From contig QANT01003258.1 in NCBI GenBank assembly GCA_003254885.1, forward strand, positions 1-64,000: 64,000 nt of DNA, read 5' to 3'. The position numbers and the translations under genes are program-made. Every line of letters begins with the position of its first letter. Positions within the stretch are counted from its first letter, which is position 1. Shown here one piece after another: positions 1 through 10,863 of the stretch. Source of the stretch: Purshia tridentata (taxonomy: Eukaryota > Streptophyta > Magnoliopsida > Rosales > Rosaceae). The notes under the pieces were generated by a model. That model saw only the letters and a program-made list of their open reading frames with translations. It made no database searches and had not been told where the DNA came from.

Positions 1-427
1 TACATATATGCAAAATATAAATATGTTTGTAAACACTAACATCAACCAAGCTTAAGTTACAAAATGTGGATTGATTGTATATTCTATATGCTTGTTGTAA
101 TGTTAATATATTGATCATATCTTAAAAAACCAAACAACACTCTGTAAAATATTACAATACTTATGTCACATTAAACAAATGATAAGTAGTATTTAACTGG
201 TCATTGTTCAATAGTTTTGGATGGGTGTTCAGAGGTGGCTTAATGGGTTTTGGGAGATTCTTCTTCACTGTTGGTGGGCTTCTCCTTTTTTTTGCTGTCT
301 TGTGCTGGGTGCTTGTCCTCTCCTTTATTGCAATTTGGAAAATGTAATCAAAATCAAAGAAACATGCCAAAAGAAGTTCAAGTAAAAATTGCATAAAGCC
401 CCAACAACTTTAGGATCTGTGAAGTCT
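1..427. other. intergenic, nothing recognised
   Basis: AT-rich sequence. One 77-codon open frame on the minus strand (161-394) is low-complexity and matches no family I know. I see no gene, RNA or element end. Confidence 0.5.
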
Positions 428-618
428 AGGCAAGTTGCTAGTGGGGTTGTTATTTTAATTGATAGATCCCAAAGTCAGGTAATTTAGAACTTATATTTTT
501 GGTCTGCAAGTTACTAAGTCACGTGTTCAATATTTATTTTTGTGGTTGGCCAAAACATGGCCTCGCACGTGAGACATAAGCATTTATTGTATGACTGACA
601 ATTAGATAAAAGATAGTG
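428..618 (+). repeat. dispersed repeat, copy A
   Basis: This stretch matches 18666-18848 on the same strand at roughly three quarters identity by eye. Shared landmarks are a 'TTGATAGATCCCAAA' block, 'GGTAATTTAGAACTTATATTTT', 'TTCAATATTTAT' and a 'TGGCCAAA' block in the same order. It does not belong to the inverted duplication that affects MCTP and DUF4220, because it is direct. I infer an old transposon or solo-LTR fragment; no clean ends are visible. Confidence 0.55.
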
Positions 619-2284
619 CCAATTTGCATTAAAAATATTATATTAAAAAAGTTTAAAAGATAAGATACAACTTACAAGTTGTGAATTACACCAAACTTTG
701 GGTATAAATTAGATTTGCTCAAAAATATATAGTAAAATGTGTGTGAAAAAATAATTTATACCACGATCCTAACTCTCGTTCCCGAGCTATATAGCCACAA
801 TCCTATAATGATCTTTCATAATCCTTTTTCTCTCGATGGTGCTGAGTAGATCAGTTGTTTTCCATGCATTCCTATGGTGTAATGATCTTTCATTACACCC
901 ATATCCATAAGAAGAATTTAATTCTTAGTCTCATCCTCCTCCTTTTAATAAAAATAGAATATGACTATTTGTATAATATTTATTAACTACGTCTTTCACC
1001 AAGACAAAATCTATACTACATTTTTTAATAGAGATAGAACTGACTTACTCAAGTGAAGTCTCACCACTATAAGATATATTATCAACAATGTGATTAATAA
1101 ATATATTACATAAAGGCTATATAGCATTAAGCCTCAACAAAAGCAATAAGGAAAACATATGCTTATTAGGACCAATAAGCAATAAGAAATATTTTATCCC
1201 TCAAAGTTGTGTGCTTTTTAGTAATTTTGAATCAGGACAAAATTGTCATTAAAAAAGTTACGGAAACATGCCCGTGCATATAAAAAGCCTTTTTATGAAT
1301 TTTGTATTTTTGGGACCTCTCTTCGTTCGCGCGAAATCACAAACACCTGCAAAAGCGTCGCCAGTGGCCACTACCGATGGTAAGCCGACCCGTCATCACC
1401 GGCAGTCTCCACAGCCACCATTGCTCCTCAACACAATACATTACCGGATTGCAGAGAGGCGGTACTAATAGATTATAAAAACTAAATATAATTACCGACC
1501 CAAACTAATTAACTAATTAATGCTTTCTGGTGATTAAGCCGATTCCTAATACAATTATAATCTATGCACATTACCTCTTGAAGATCAAAGACAAAGAGAA
1601 GGACTAACCGCTTTAACGCGCAATTGATGGTAGGATCGAAGACCGCAGGTGACTCAAAGACCGCCGGCGTCATCTACGTTTTCTCGGGCTTCCCTCCCTC
1701 CGAGCTTTTCAGGTTTTCGCTTTAACTCTAGATTTTTTTTATATTGTTTGCTTGTTTTGTAGTGGTTTTTAAATTAAATTAACGTATGTGAAAATGCAAT
1801 CTCCACGTCTGAGGTCTCAAAGGTCTAGGGGGGGTGGGGTAACAGGTTTTGGGATTCGGAATTTCGGGATCCCAAGTCTTGGATTTCAAAACACCTTGCA
1901 CAAGTGACAAATAAACTCACCAATTTATATTTATATTGATCCTTTTTATTTTTTGGGTAACAAAAAGTCAAAAAAATTGATCCATTTTACTTTGTATAAA
2001 TGAACGATAAAGCACTCTTTATTAGGTATTGAAACGCTTATTATAACGAAAGTTATTTTGGTTACTACTCGTGAGTATCACCATCAGTTTGTTATAATGA
2101 GTAAAATAACACTCTATTATAACTATTAGTGAGTTTTAAGCATGTACTTGTAACAGTTTAACAATAACTGTTGTATTTGAGTTTTTGAAGATTTCTATTT
2201 GAACATGTGTATATTAATTTTTTTTTTTGTAGCTTTGAGTTGTAATTGACTAAATAATTACAAGTCAAACGCTCTAACACTCTA
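619..2284. other. intergenic, nothing recognised
   Basis: AT-rich, no coding signal. The short open frame at 1268-1468 has a higher GC content than its surroundings but no recognisable domain. Around 1800-1880 there are several GGTCTCAAAG / GGGATTCGG type words that resemble the quasi-repeat at 32.5-32.8 kb. Confidence 0.45.
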
Positions 2285-2292
2285 CACTTGAG

Positions 2293-3195
2293 TAGGGGTT
2301 TAAATGAGTCGAGCCAAGCTGAATACCACTATGCTCAAGCTTGGCTTGTTTAAAAATTTTCGAATATGAGCTTGGCTTGGCTTGATTCTTATACAAGCCA
2401 AACTCGAACGAGTAAAAAAAAAAAAAAAATGGAACTCGATACGAACCTCGAGTTGTATTGAGCTCATTTAAATTATTTTGTCTAATATTAGCTATTATTT
2501 TATTAAGAAATTAATAATATGATTTTCTTAACTGAGTAGTGGCTTCACATTTTTTAAAAAAATAATCACATTTTTTATCAAATACTTTCATCTTAATTTC
2601 TCTTGTGTGAGATATTGTTGCTTGGCTTGCATCAAGATATTAAATTGGTAGTTATGTGGAGCAATTTAAATTGACATATGCACAAAAGAGAAAATTAAAC
2701 ACCATCAGGAGGTGAGAGAGAATTTGAGAGACTGACACTTTGAGGGTTGGACTTGAGGTTGTTGTTTGATATTCTCTGTTGTGTACAATGTATTTGTGAA
2801 CTCAATTTTTCATTTGTTTGCTTATTTTGGACAGCTCCTCCTTTGCTAGACCATAAGATGAGCTTATTTCTTTGGGTCTTATGTTTTCTTTCTTACTTTT
2901 GGTCTTGTGGTTGTGAACAATATACATAATTTTTAATATATAATTATAAAAATTAAATATTTAAGATTTATAATTCGAATGAACAAGCCGAGCTTGGTAC
3001 ACGAGCTGTTCATAAGAAAATACAAGTTGCTCACGAATATTCCGAGCTGAACATGCCAAAGCTCAAGCTTGGCTTGTTTCTTAAACGAGCGAACATCGGC
3101 TTGGCTTGTTTCTTTTACAAGCTGAGTTTTAGCGAGCCAAACTCAAGCCGAATTCGATACGAACTCAAACTTTATCGAGCCTATCTACAGCCCTA
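2293..3195. mobile_element. non-autonomous hAT-type DNA transposon (903 bp)
   Basis: The left end begins TAGGGGTTTAAATGAGTCGAGC and the reverse complement of the right end begins TAGGGCTGTAGATAGGCTCG, an imperfect terminal inverted repeat of the YARRG hAT type. The flanks are CACTTGAG (2285-2292) and CTCTTGAG (3196-3203), an 8-bp target duplication with one mismatch, the length expected for hAT. Both ends hold many copies of AGCTTGGCTTG in both orientations, like hAT subterminal transposase-binding repeats. No transposase is encoded, so this is a deletion derivative. Confidence 0.8.
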
Positions 3196-3554
3196 CTCTT
3201 GAGCGTGTGAATGGTTGACAAGAAAGCTAAAAAAGTGGACCAATTTGCTTTGTTTTGTTTTGTGTTTTTAGCCTCTAGCCTTATATAAAATACCATTTTT
3301 TTGAAATCCTAAATAAAATTGAAATAATAACAAAAAACAAAAAAAATCAAGTATTAAGGGACATCTATAAAGATGTTATCCTCATAAGTGTATTGTTTTA
3401 ATATGATTAATTGAACCGCATTCAAAAGATTCAAATTACAAACCACAAAAACTTTATTTGATGATTATAACGTGTAAAAACTATTGATTGTAAAAATTAC
3501 CACTGAGTTAACTAAAATATAAAATGACCCGAACAACTACAAGGATTAATAAAT

Positions 3555-3968
3555 GGGAATTACTTAGGTCTTGTACACAGTAGGACCAGCTGATCCTTCA
3601 ACCCAAAAAAAAAATCACCTTTCTGGTGTGCCGATTCAAGATTGGAACCGTTATATTTTTAAATCACTTATTAAAGATCATTTATGCAAAATATCAAGTT
3701 AATTGAAAAATGTTTTGTTATATAACTGTAAGCCAATAAATACACAGTTTAATCAAGAAATCACTCTTTAATTTTAGACTGTCATTTTATTCACTGACAG
3801 TTATACAACCAAATGATTATTAGTTAATTTAATTTTTTATAGAAATAATTTTTAATAAGTAATTTAAAAATAAAATCGTTTCGATCTTAAACCAGCACAC
3901 CAAAGCGGTGATTTTTTTGGGTTGATGGACCAGCTGGTCCAGCTGTGCGCAGGACCTTAGTAATTCCC
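3555..3968. mobile_element. Mutator-type MITE (414 bp)
   Basis: Terminal inverted repeats of about 130 bp: the left arm starts GGGAATTACTTAGGTCTTG and the right arm, reversed, GGGAATTACTAAGGTCCTG. The arms stay alignable through the ACCAGCTG(A/G)TCC block and the CAACCCAAAAAAA block. Flanks TTAATAAAT (3546-3554) and TTAATAAAC (3969-3977) form a 9-bp target duplication with one mismatch, the Mutator length. No coding capacity. Confidence 0.8.
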
Positions 3969-3977
3969 TTAATAAAC

Positions 3978-4565
3978 AACTACCTACTACATGATTAAAC
4001 AATTAATGTAGGCTCAAGAAAAGTAGACGATCTAATACTAAACTATGACCTTACAATAATTTATCAGGTATATACATAGTATACGACAAAAAATTCAAAT
4101 TTAATGTCAGAGTTCGCAGATCCAGTCAAAGATTAGATCAAATTTGAAATTCATAACATATTGATACCGTCCACATTACTGGATCATAATACAGCAATCA
4201 ATCAACCTTTATGTTTTTGTTACTGGCGGAGACTTAGTCGTGGAAATGGCGAAAATCTGACGCTTCTTATAGCTTTAAAGGAGGAGGTCAGTATGGTCAA
4301 ATTTTTTTCAATGGCAAGTTCTAATGACTTAAAAAGTTATAGCCTTTTTGTTTCTTTTTCCTCGTTATTTATTTTTGAGTTTACTTCGTCCAAGTTTCAT
4401 ATACTGGACTGGTCCTCTCTCCCCATAGAAAAATTTCCGATTATCGAACACATATCTCTTTTGACCAGCTTATTAATTGATGCTTGCTCAGCCTGCAGAG
4501 TAATGCTTCCTACTGATTGATTTACATTTTGATATTCATTCAAATATGCTTCCTAATTAATATAT
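3978..4565 (+). other. MCTP upstream region, duplicated at 28.9-29.2 kb
   Basis: Non-coding. The part from about 4380 to 4510 aligns with the reverse complement of about 28.95-29.13 kb: a GGTCC...CTCCCC block, an AAAAATTT block, TTTGACCAGC and GAGTAATG occur in the same order. This supports a shared origin with the upstream region of the decayed MCTP copy. The 119-codon open frame at 4161-4520 has no recognisable domain and I do not call it a gene. Confidence 0.5.
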
Positions 4566-4582
4566 TATATATATATATATAT
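4566..4582. repeat. (TA)n microsatellite in MCTP 5' leader
   Basis: Eight TA units just before the probable 5'-UTR intron acceptor of the MCTP gene. A longer (AT)17 tract lies at the equivalent place upstream of the decayed MCTP copy (22889-22923), so the tract predates the duplication and has since changed length. Confidence 0.85.
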
Positions 4583-4679
4583 CAGTATCTCAGTTCACTC
4601 TCCTTTGCAGGTGTTTGCAGGTGCCTGTAGTTATTTTCCATTTCTTCAGTGCACACTCCACACAGATATATATTTTACC

Positions 4680-7600
4680 ATGAGCAACCTTAAGCTATGG
4701 GTTCATGTGGTTAGCGCCCACAATCTTTTGCCTAAAGATGGGCAAGGTTCATCCAATGCCTTTGTTGAGATTAACTTTGATGGTCAGAGTCTCCGCACCA
4801 CCATTAAAGAAAAGGGTCCGAACCCGGTTTGGAACGAAAGCTTCTTTTTCAACATTTTTGATGCTTCCAACCTCCACCATCTCACTCTTGATGTTTCTGT
4901 GTACAATAGTAGTGTGAAAGCAACCTCCTCCAAGACCAGGTCGCTTCTTGGAAAGATTAGCCTCACTGGGGATTCATTTGTCCCCTATTTTCCTGATGCT
5001 GTTGTCTTGCATTACCCTTTGAAAAAGCATCGCTACTCCTTCTCAGCGGTAAGAGGAGAGCTCGGTCTAAAGGTTTATGTAACTGATGAGCCAATTGCTG
5101 CTGTTGAATCCCTTTCAAATGACAATCCAAGCGTAGCTGATGCACATAGCCAAGGAGTAGTGCTTCCAAATCCCGGTAGTGGGGGCAACACTTCTCCAAA
5201 TGCGCAAGTTGAGACAAGGCTCGTCTTGCATCCTCTTTATAATCCAAGTCATGGCATTGCACTGACAAGCACTTCCCCTCGAGACCTTGTTATTCATAGA
5301 GGCGATATTGCAAGCACTGCTCATGACCACCAACATCAGCATCATCCTGCAACCGAGGATGAAGCTGATGACCTTCCAGTTACAGATACAAGCCCTGTCC
5401 TTGGAAGCGGAAGAGTTGTTGGTTGGCATGGTCACGGAGACAGGACTGCAAGCACCTCTGATGCGGGTACTGAGACAAGGCACACTCCTCATTGTCCTAG
5501 TCCTAGTCTTAGTCCTAGTCATGACGACCAACAGCAGCAGCAGTTTTCAGATTCTACACCAGTTTACAATTCATTTTCTCCAGCTACAGAGAAAAGCCCT
5601 GTCCGTGGAAGTGGAAGTGTTGTCGGTGGTCACAGAGACAGAAGTCACAGGACTGCAAGCAGCACATCTGATGTGGGAGTTGAGACAAAGAACACATCTC
5701 ATGATCATCGGCACCATCCTCCAACTCCTCCATCATTTTCCCTTTTTCGAACCGAGGATGAAGCTGATCATGACGACGTTTCAGTTACAGAGACAAGCTC
5801 TGTCCTTGGAGGAGAAAGCGACGTTGGTGGTGGCAGAGACAGGACTGCAAGCACCTCTGGTGCGAGAGTGGAGACAAGGCACAACAATCACAATTATGGG
5901 CCTAATCCAAGTCATGACCAAAAACACCAGCAGCATCCTCCACGACCACCTCCAGCTGTTTCCCGTCATGAAACCAAGTATGAAACTGATGACTTTGCAC
6001 TTAAAGAGACGAGCCCTGTCCTTGAATGTGGAACGGTTGTTGGTGGCCGTGTTATTCACCGAAACAAGACTGACAAAACCTGTGATCTAGTTCAACGGAT
6101 GCATTTTCTCTATGTAAGGGTTGTTAAGGCTCGTGATCTTCCTGCCACGGATATTACAGGGGGGGTTGATGCATTTGTTGAGGCAAAAATTGGAAACTAC
6201 AGAGGGATTACAAAGCACATTGAGAAGGAGCCAAATCCAGAATGGAATGACGTTTTTGCCTTTTCAAAGGATCGGCTAAAAGCATCTGTATTAGATGTTG
6301 TGGTCAAGGACAAGGATATTGTTAAAGATGACTTTATGGGGGTTGTAAGGTTTGACATATATGAGGTTCCATTGCGAGTCCCACCTGATACTCCTCTGGC
6401 TCCACAATGGTACGGGCTTAAGAATAGGGATGGACACAAGCTTAGGGGTGAGCTGATGCTGGCAGTTTGGGTTGGCACCCAAACAGATGAGGCTTTTCCC
6501 GATGCATGGTCTACTGATTCAGCTAGTTATGTTAGGAGTAGGACACTACTTTCCTCCGCAGTAATAGGTCCAAAGGTCTATCATGTACCCAAGCTGTGGT
6601 ATGTGCGTGTTAATGTAATCGAGGCACATCACCTGTTTACAGAAGACAGGCATCGTTTGCCAGATGTGTATGTCAATGTACGGATTGGAAACCAAGTTTC
6701 AAGAACAAAAACAGTTCAGGCTCGGAATCTAAACCCCGTTTGGAATGAAGATCTTTTGTTCGTCACCGCTGAACCCTTTGAAGATTATGTTGTCGTTTCT
6801 GTAGAGGATCGTGTGGGTCCTGGCTTGGATAATAATAAAATCTTTGGGAAGGTCATAATACCCTTGCACTCTGTAGAGAGGCGTACTGATGATCGTACAA
6901 TCCGCTCCCGATGGTATGATCTAGAAAAGCATGTTCTTGAGTTGAGAAGACAGAAGTTCTCAAGCTGCATCCATCTCCGAGTTTGTCTGGAAGGAGGATA
7001 CCATGTTTGCCATGAGTCAACTTATAATAGCAGTGATTTACGCCCCAGTGCAGAGCAGCTCTGGAGGCCATCAATTGGGGTTTTAGAGCTTGGAATCTTG
7101 GAGGTTACTGGGCTTTGTCCAATGAAAATGTGTGATGGCAGGGCCACCACAGATGCATACTGTGTAGCAAAGTATGGTCACAAATGGTTCCGGACAAGAA
7201 CCGTTATTGACAACCTGTGTCCAAAATACAATGAACCCCACAGTTGGGAGGTTTTTGATCTCTGTACAGTTCTTACTGTAGGTGTGTTTGACAATAACCA
7301 GTTGCAAGGGAATGGTGGAAAGGACTCGCGGATTGGGAAGGTTCGAGTTCCTATCTCATCACTGGAATCTGGACGCATATACACACACTCATATCCACTG
7401 CTGATTCTTCACCCGTCTGGTGTTAAGAAGATGGGGGAGTTGCATTTGGCAATTCGGTTTTCTTGCACATCTTTTGCAAAAATGCTTTACATGTACTCAC
7501 AACCGGTGTTGCCAAAGATGCACTATGTAAGGCCCCTTACTCTTACGCAGCTTGAGTCGTTACGTCATCAAGCTGTCCAGATAGTTGCAGTACGGTTGAT

Positions 7601-8327
7601 TCGAGCTGAGCCACCACTTAGGAGGGAAGTGCTGGAATACATGTATCATGAGGGCGGACAACTCGGACATCTCTGGAGCATGCGACGAAGCAAAGTAAAT
7701 TTCTTCAGAGTTGTGACAGCTTTATCAGGACTATTTTCTGCTGCCAAATGGTTTGGAGATATTTGCATGTGGAAGAATCCTACAATGACAGTGCTTGCCC
7801 ATATTCTCTTCCTCATGCTTGTTTGCTACCCAGAACTAATTTTTCCCACAGCTTTTCTTTACGCGTTTCTAACAGGGCTATGGAACTTCCGCTTTCGAAT
7901 TAAGCACCCTCCCCACATTGACACAATGCTCTCACGAGCTGAGTCAACATTAGTGCACCTTGATGAGCTGGACGAGGAATTTGACACATTTCCAACCTCC
8001 AGACCTTCAGATGTGGTGAGAATGAGGTATGATCGCCTAAGGAGTATTGCTGGAAGAGTTCAGACTGTAGGTGGTGACGTAGCTTCCGTGGTGGAGGCAA
8101 TTATGTTACTGTTAAGCTGGCGAGATACGCGTGCTACAGCCCTCTTATTAATATTCTGCCTTGTAGCTGCCTTAGTGTTGTATGTGACCCCATTCAAGGT
8201 GGTAGCAGCATTGGCAGGGTTCTTGATGATGAGGCACCCAAGGTTTCGCAATAGTTTGTTGCCATCAGAAATCCTCTGCTTTCTCCACAGGATGCCTAAC
8301 AGGAATCATAATATTTTGCACACTTGA
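4680..8327 (+). CDS. MCTP family protein (multiple C2 domains and transmembrane region), QUIRKY-like
   Basis: Intronless frame of 1215 codons plus stop. MCTPs tether the endoplasmic reticulum to the plasma membrane, notably at plasmodesmata, by C2-lipid binding at one end and C-terminal membrane anchors at the other. I place the start at the ATG in front of SNLKLWVHVV because this is where the first C2 domain begins; the frame is open upstream but a run ending TTTGCAG suggests a 5'-UTR intron acceptor. Visible domains: C2 A about residues 1-125; a long low-complexity linker 135-470 rich in His, Ser, Pro and Gln; C2 B from 474; C2 C from about 638; C2 D from about 799; the plant PRT_C region; hydrophobic segments about 1037-1068 and 1153-1185. 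C2 A has Asn where the usual SDPY Asp would sit, so calcium binding there is doubtful. Longer than Arabidopsis QUIRKY mainly through the linker, which contains degenerate internal repeats. A decayed inverted copy lies at 21.7-22.8 kb. Confidence 0.93.
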   Translation: MSNLKLWVHVVSAHNLLPKDGQGSSNAFVEINFDGQSLRTTIKEKGPNPVWNESFFFNIFDASNLHHLTLDVSVYNSSVKATSSKTRSLLGKISLTGDSFVPYFPDAVVLHYPLKKHRYSFSAVRGELGLKVYVTDEPIAAVESLSNDNPSVADAHSQGVVLPNPGSGGNTSPNAQVETRLVLHPLYNPSHGIALTSTSPRDLVIHRGDIASTAHDHQHQHHPATEDEADDLPVTDTSPVLGSGRVVGWHGHGDRTASTSDAGTETRHTPHCPSPSLSPSHDDQQQQQFSDSTPVYNSFSPATEKSPVRGSGSVVGGHRDRSHRTASSTSDVGVETKNTSHDHRHHPPTPPSFSLFRTEDEADHDDVSVTETSSVLGGESDVGGGRDRTASTSGARVETRHNNHNYGPNPSHDQKHQQHPPRPPPAVSRHETKYETDDFALKETSPVLECGTVVGGRVIHRNKTDKTCDLVQRMHFLYVRVVKARDLPATDITGGVDAFVEAKIGNYRGITKHIEKEPNPEWNDVFAFSKDRLKASVLDVVVKDKDIVKDDFMGVVRFDIYEVPLRVPPDTPLAPQWYGLKNRDGHKLRGELMLAVWVGTQTDEAFPDAWSTDSASYVRSRTLLSSAVIGPKVYHVPKLWYVRVNVIEAHHLFTEDRHRLPDVYVNVRIGNQVSRTKTVQARNLNPVWNEDLLFVTAEPFEDYVVVSVEDRVGPGLDNNKIFGKVIIPLHSVERRTDDRTIRSRWYDLEKHVLELRRQKFSSCIHLRVCLEGGYHVCHESTYNSSDLRPSAEQLWRPSIGVLELGILEVTGLCPMKMCDGRATTDAYCVAKYGHKWFRTRTVIDNLCPKYNEPHSWEVFDLCTVLTVGVFDNNQLQGNGGKDSRIGKVRVPISSLESGRIYTHSYPLLILHPSGVKKMGELHLAIRFSCTSFAKMLYMYSQPVLPKMHYVRPLTLTQLESLRHQAVQIVAVRLIRAEPPLRREVLEYMYHEGGQLGHLWSMRRSKVNFFRVVTALSGLFSAAKWFGDICMWKNPTMTVLAHILFLMLVCYPELIFPTAFLYAFLTGLWNFRFRIKHPPHIDTMLSRAESTLVHLDELDEEFDTFPTSRPSDVVRMRYDRLRSIAGRVQTVGGDVASVVEAIMLLLSWRDTRATALLLIFCLVAALVLYVTPFKVVAALAGFLMMRHPRFRNSLLPSEILCFLHRMPNRNHNILHT

Positions 8328-9042
8328 TAATGATTTTGGCTGTAGTTTGTTCGACATTGTTTGTTGTTCTCCTAGTCTCCAGTAGCTTGCCGTTTTGTCG
8401 CTTCCTTTCTTGGCTACTAGAAAGAAACCTATAATTTGTATTTGGTCAATCGTTTCGGGCTACTTTCATCCCCCCTACTCTCTTTTTTGGCCAGTTCATC
8501 CCCATCACTTAATTAAATTAAATCGTTAAAGGAAATGAAAAGTATTTTTCTTTGTTTCAAATAATGTTATGTATATCAGTATATGTACTACATTTTGTAA
8601 TAACATTCTCTCTAGCTTAGAGTTGGAAGTTGAATCTCATTTGCATAGGTGGGTACGCACCACACAGGTTCAACTTAATTCTATGCAGACAGTAACAATG
8701 GCAAAGACCAGTAAACCAGTTTAGCTAGCTATTGGTCGGGCTTCTGCTTCTTAATTTTTCAAAGTGTTTCTTTGATATTGTTCTTCTCTAATATGACTCC
8801 ATTCATTGAAGTTTGTGTTGGTTTTAGATCTATGTTTAAAGATCTGAAGTTTGTGAAATATTTTTCAGTTAGCAATCTTATCTTCTGTAAGGATCCCAAT
8901 ATTCCACATTGGAAAATGAAATTTCTTGAGCTAGTGAGCCTAGTATAAGAGCTCTTGGCACCCTTCCCTTACAAACTGGTTTTCACAGAACCATGAGTGC
9001 CTTTCATCTTCTCTTTATATTTTGTTTGACTTTGTTTCTTGA
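8328..9042. other. MCTP 3' flank
   Basis: 3' untranslated and intergenic sequence. A 'CCCAATATTCCACATTGG' stretch near 8890 looks like the start of many plant TRIM/LTR sequences but no matching second end or target duplication could be found. Confidence 0.4.
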
Positions 9043-9990
9043 ATGTATTCACAACCTAATTTTCCTATTGATCCCTCTGTAGCTTCGTTAATTCGGTCTA
9101 TTTTTGCAGGTGATGATGTTCAAGCAATTCTACATTTACCGCTCGGATCTAGCCAACGGTCGGTTCTCAGTGAGTTTTACGTGCATATATATAGGCTGGG
9201 AATTGATGGACTTGAAGTCATCGTCCAAAGGTGCACCAACTAGTTCCTCTCTCTCCTCTTCTCGTGCTTACTAACTAGCGTTGGCTATGGGCTTTCTTGG
9301 TCCCATCGTAAGTGAAGGATTTGCTATGGCACGCTCTCGTCTCATGAGGGCCTCCCATGCATGGTTGGTGTGGTTTGACCAAGATGTGGGGTTCAGCCTG
9401 AGACGTCTGTAACGCATGCTTTGTGGGAATGTTCTTTAGCCCGTTTAGTTTGGAAGCTCTTTCCAAGTTACAATCAGCTTCGGGGCTGGCGAGGAGACTC
9501 CTTCGCTGACCTTTATACAACATTTATCTAAGGAAGAAGAAGCATGTCAGTTTGCCATTATTGTTTGGCGCATTTGGTTTCAGCGGAATGCACGAGTGCT
9601 TGAGCGAACCTCGCTGCTGGCTGCACTTGTTCTTGATCGTGATCTAGCTACGGCTCCATGCTGAGTTTTAAACGTGCCAATGAGAGGCCTCGTGTTCTGC
9701 ATGATAATGGGGCAGCCAGCTGTTTGGCGAGCTCCAAGCCTCCACCCATTGGCTCGTTCAAACTTAATGTTGATGGTTCATTTGATCCCATTTTGGGGAG
9801 AGGTGGTGTAGGTGCAATCATTCGTGATTCGCACGGGGAGGTTGTGGTGGCTATATATGACCCATCCTCGTGGTCGCATTGCTAGTCCCCAACAAGCAGA
9901 AATTTTGGCGTTATTTCACGGGGTTAGTTTAGTGCAGTGATGTAGAACAGATGGCAGAAAGGATCGAAGAGCAGCTGGATTGTCGAGCAT
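9043..9990 (+). mobile_element. LINE (L1-type non-LTR retrotransposon) 3' remnant
   Basis: Three pieces appear in the order expected for the C-terminal half of a plant LINE ORF2. First comes VASLIRSIFAGDDVQAIL-type sequence (9043-9243), typical of the region after the reverse transcriptase. Next, near 9400-9470, is a zf-RVT-like block with a HALWECSLARLVW core. Last is an RNase H-like start (9658-9885) with FKLNVDGSFDP and GGVGAIIRDSHGE. The frames are interrupted by several stops and shifts, the reverse transcriptase core is missing and the RNase H is cut short, so it is dead. A domesticated RVT_3 host gene is the alternative, but the preceding zf-RVT block argues for a LINE. Confidence 0.75.
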
Positions 9991-10863
9991 TGAAGGGAGG
10001 CAAAATTACTACTATGCAGATTTGGCATCTGAGCTTCGTTTAGGGCCTCAAAACAGTGTTTTAAGTTTCCTAACATTTTATTTGAGTCTATTAATACCTG
10101 TAGACCTTAGTTATGTGGTTGTTTTTGACTTGGGGTTTTCATAAACGTAAGCAATTTTACAAGTTGCTAAAGATTATTGTTTATTTCTAATAAAATTGAG
10201 GATTTTCTCTATCTTAGGTGGACTCTAGAATTATCTTCTAGGGTTAACACAGGTTTTCCTAAGTTTCTCTTTTCTTGCGTGTTACACTGCATCATGCGGG
10301 CTGCTGGGTTTTCTTCCATTTTTTCAGAGTTGAAAGTACTAAGTTGTTATATCTAGGTTCTAAGAGCATCTCCAAAAGGCTCTTCAAATGAAGAATTCTT
10401 TATTTTTTGAAGAGATAAAAGAGTATTTTGAGCTCCAAAGACCCTTCAAAATGAATCTTAAATTGACAATTCAATTAGAAGTATACCAATGTCAATAATC
10501 AGGTACTAAAACAAAAACAAATCTCAAATCTCAAAGATAAAAATTAAAATGTGATTACAAACACAATTTTATTTTTGAAGGAAATTTGAAGATATTCCTA
10601 ATCGCTTATCACTCTAGGAGTTGCGACCCAAATGCCAGATACTCAATGTGTTATATGCGTTTTTACCTGAAATTACAATAAATTACTAATGAGTATTATT
10701 GAGTAAATAAACTATAAGATTCGTCAAGTAAGAAAACAAGGCCCAAGAGTAGAAGAGAAACAAGCATTAACTGAACTTCTGAACTTCATTGTATGTGTAT
10801 GCAGTGGTTTATAAAATAAGCAATAAAATGAAACAGACATACGTACCATTCGTAAATGAGGGA
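9991..10863. other. intergenic; possible Harbinger-type MITE end
   Basis: No gene seen. At 10364 the word GAGCATCTCCAAAAGGCTCTT matches the common terminal sequence of plant PIF/Harbinger MITEs (GAGCATCTCCAA). I could not find the opposite end, so only a one-ended fragment is suggested. Confidence 0.4.

Noticed and set aside
4161-4520. A 119-codon frame upstream of MCTP
   Set aside because: No domain, biased composition, and the duplicated counterpart does not keep it open.
5287-6090. A 267-codon open frame in another frame of the MCTP linker
   Set aside because: It lies wholly inside the repeat-rich linker, has Met/Leu/Gln-rich composition and no domain. The repeats and lack of stop-like triplets in them explain why the frame is open.
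8885-8995. TRIM/LTR-like start (CCCAATATTCCACATTGG)
   Set aside because: No matching second LTR, no primer site and no target duplication.
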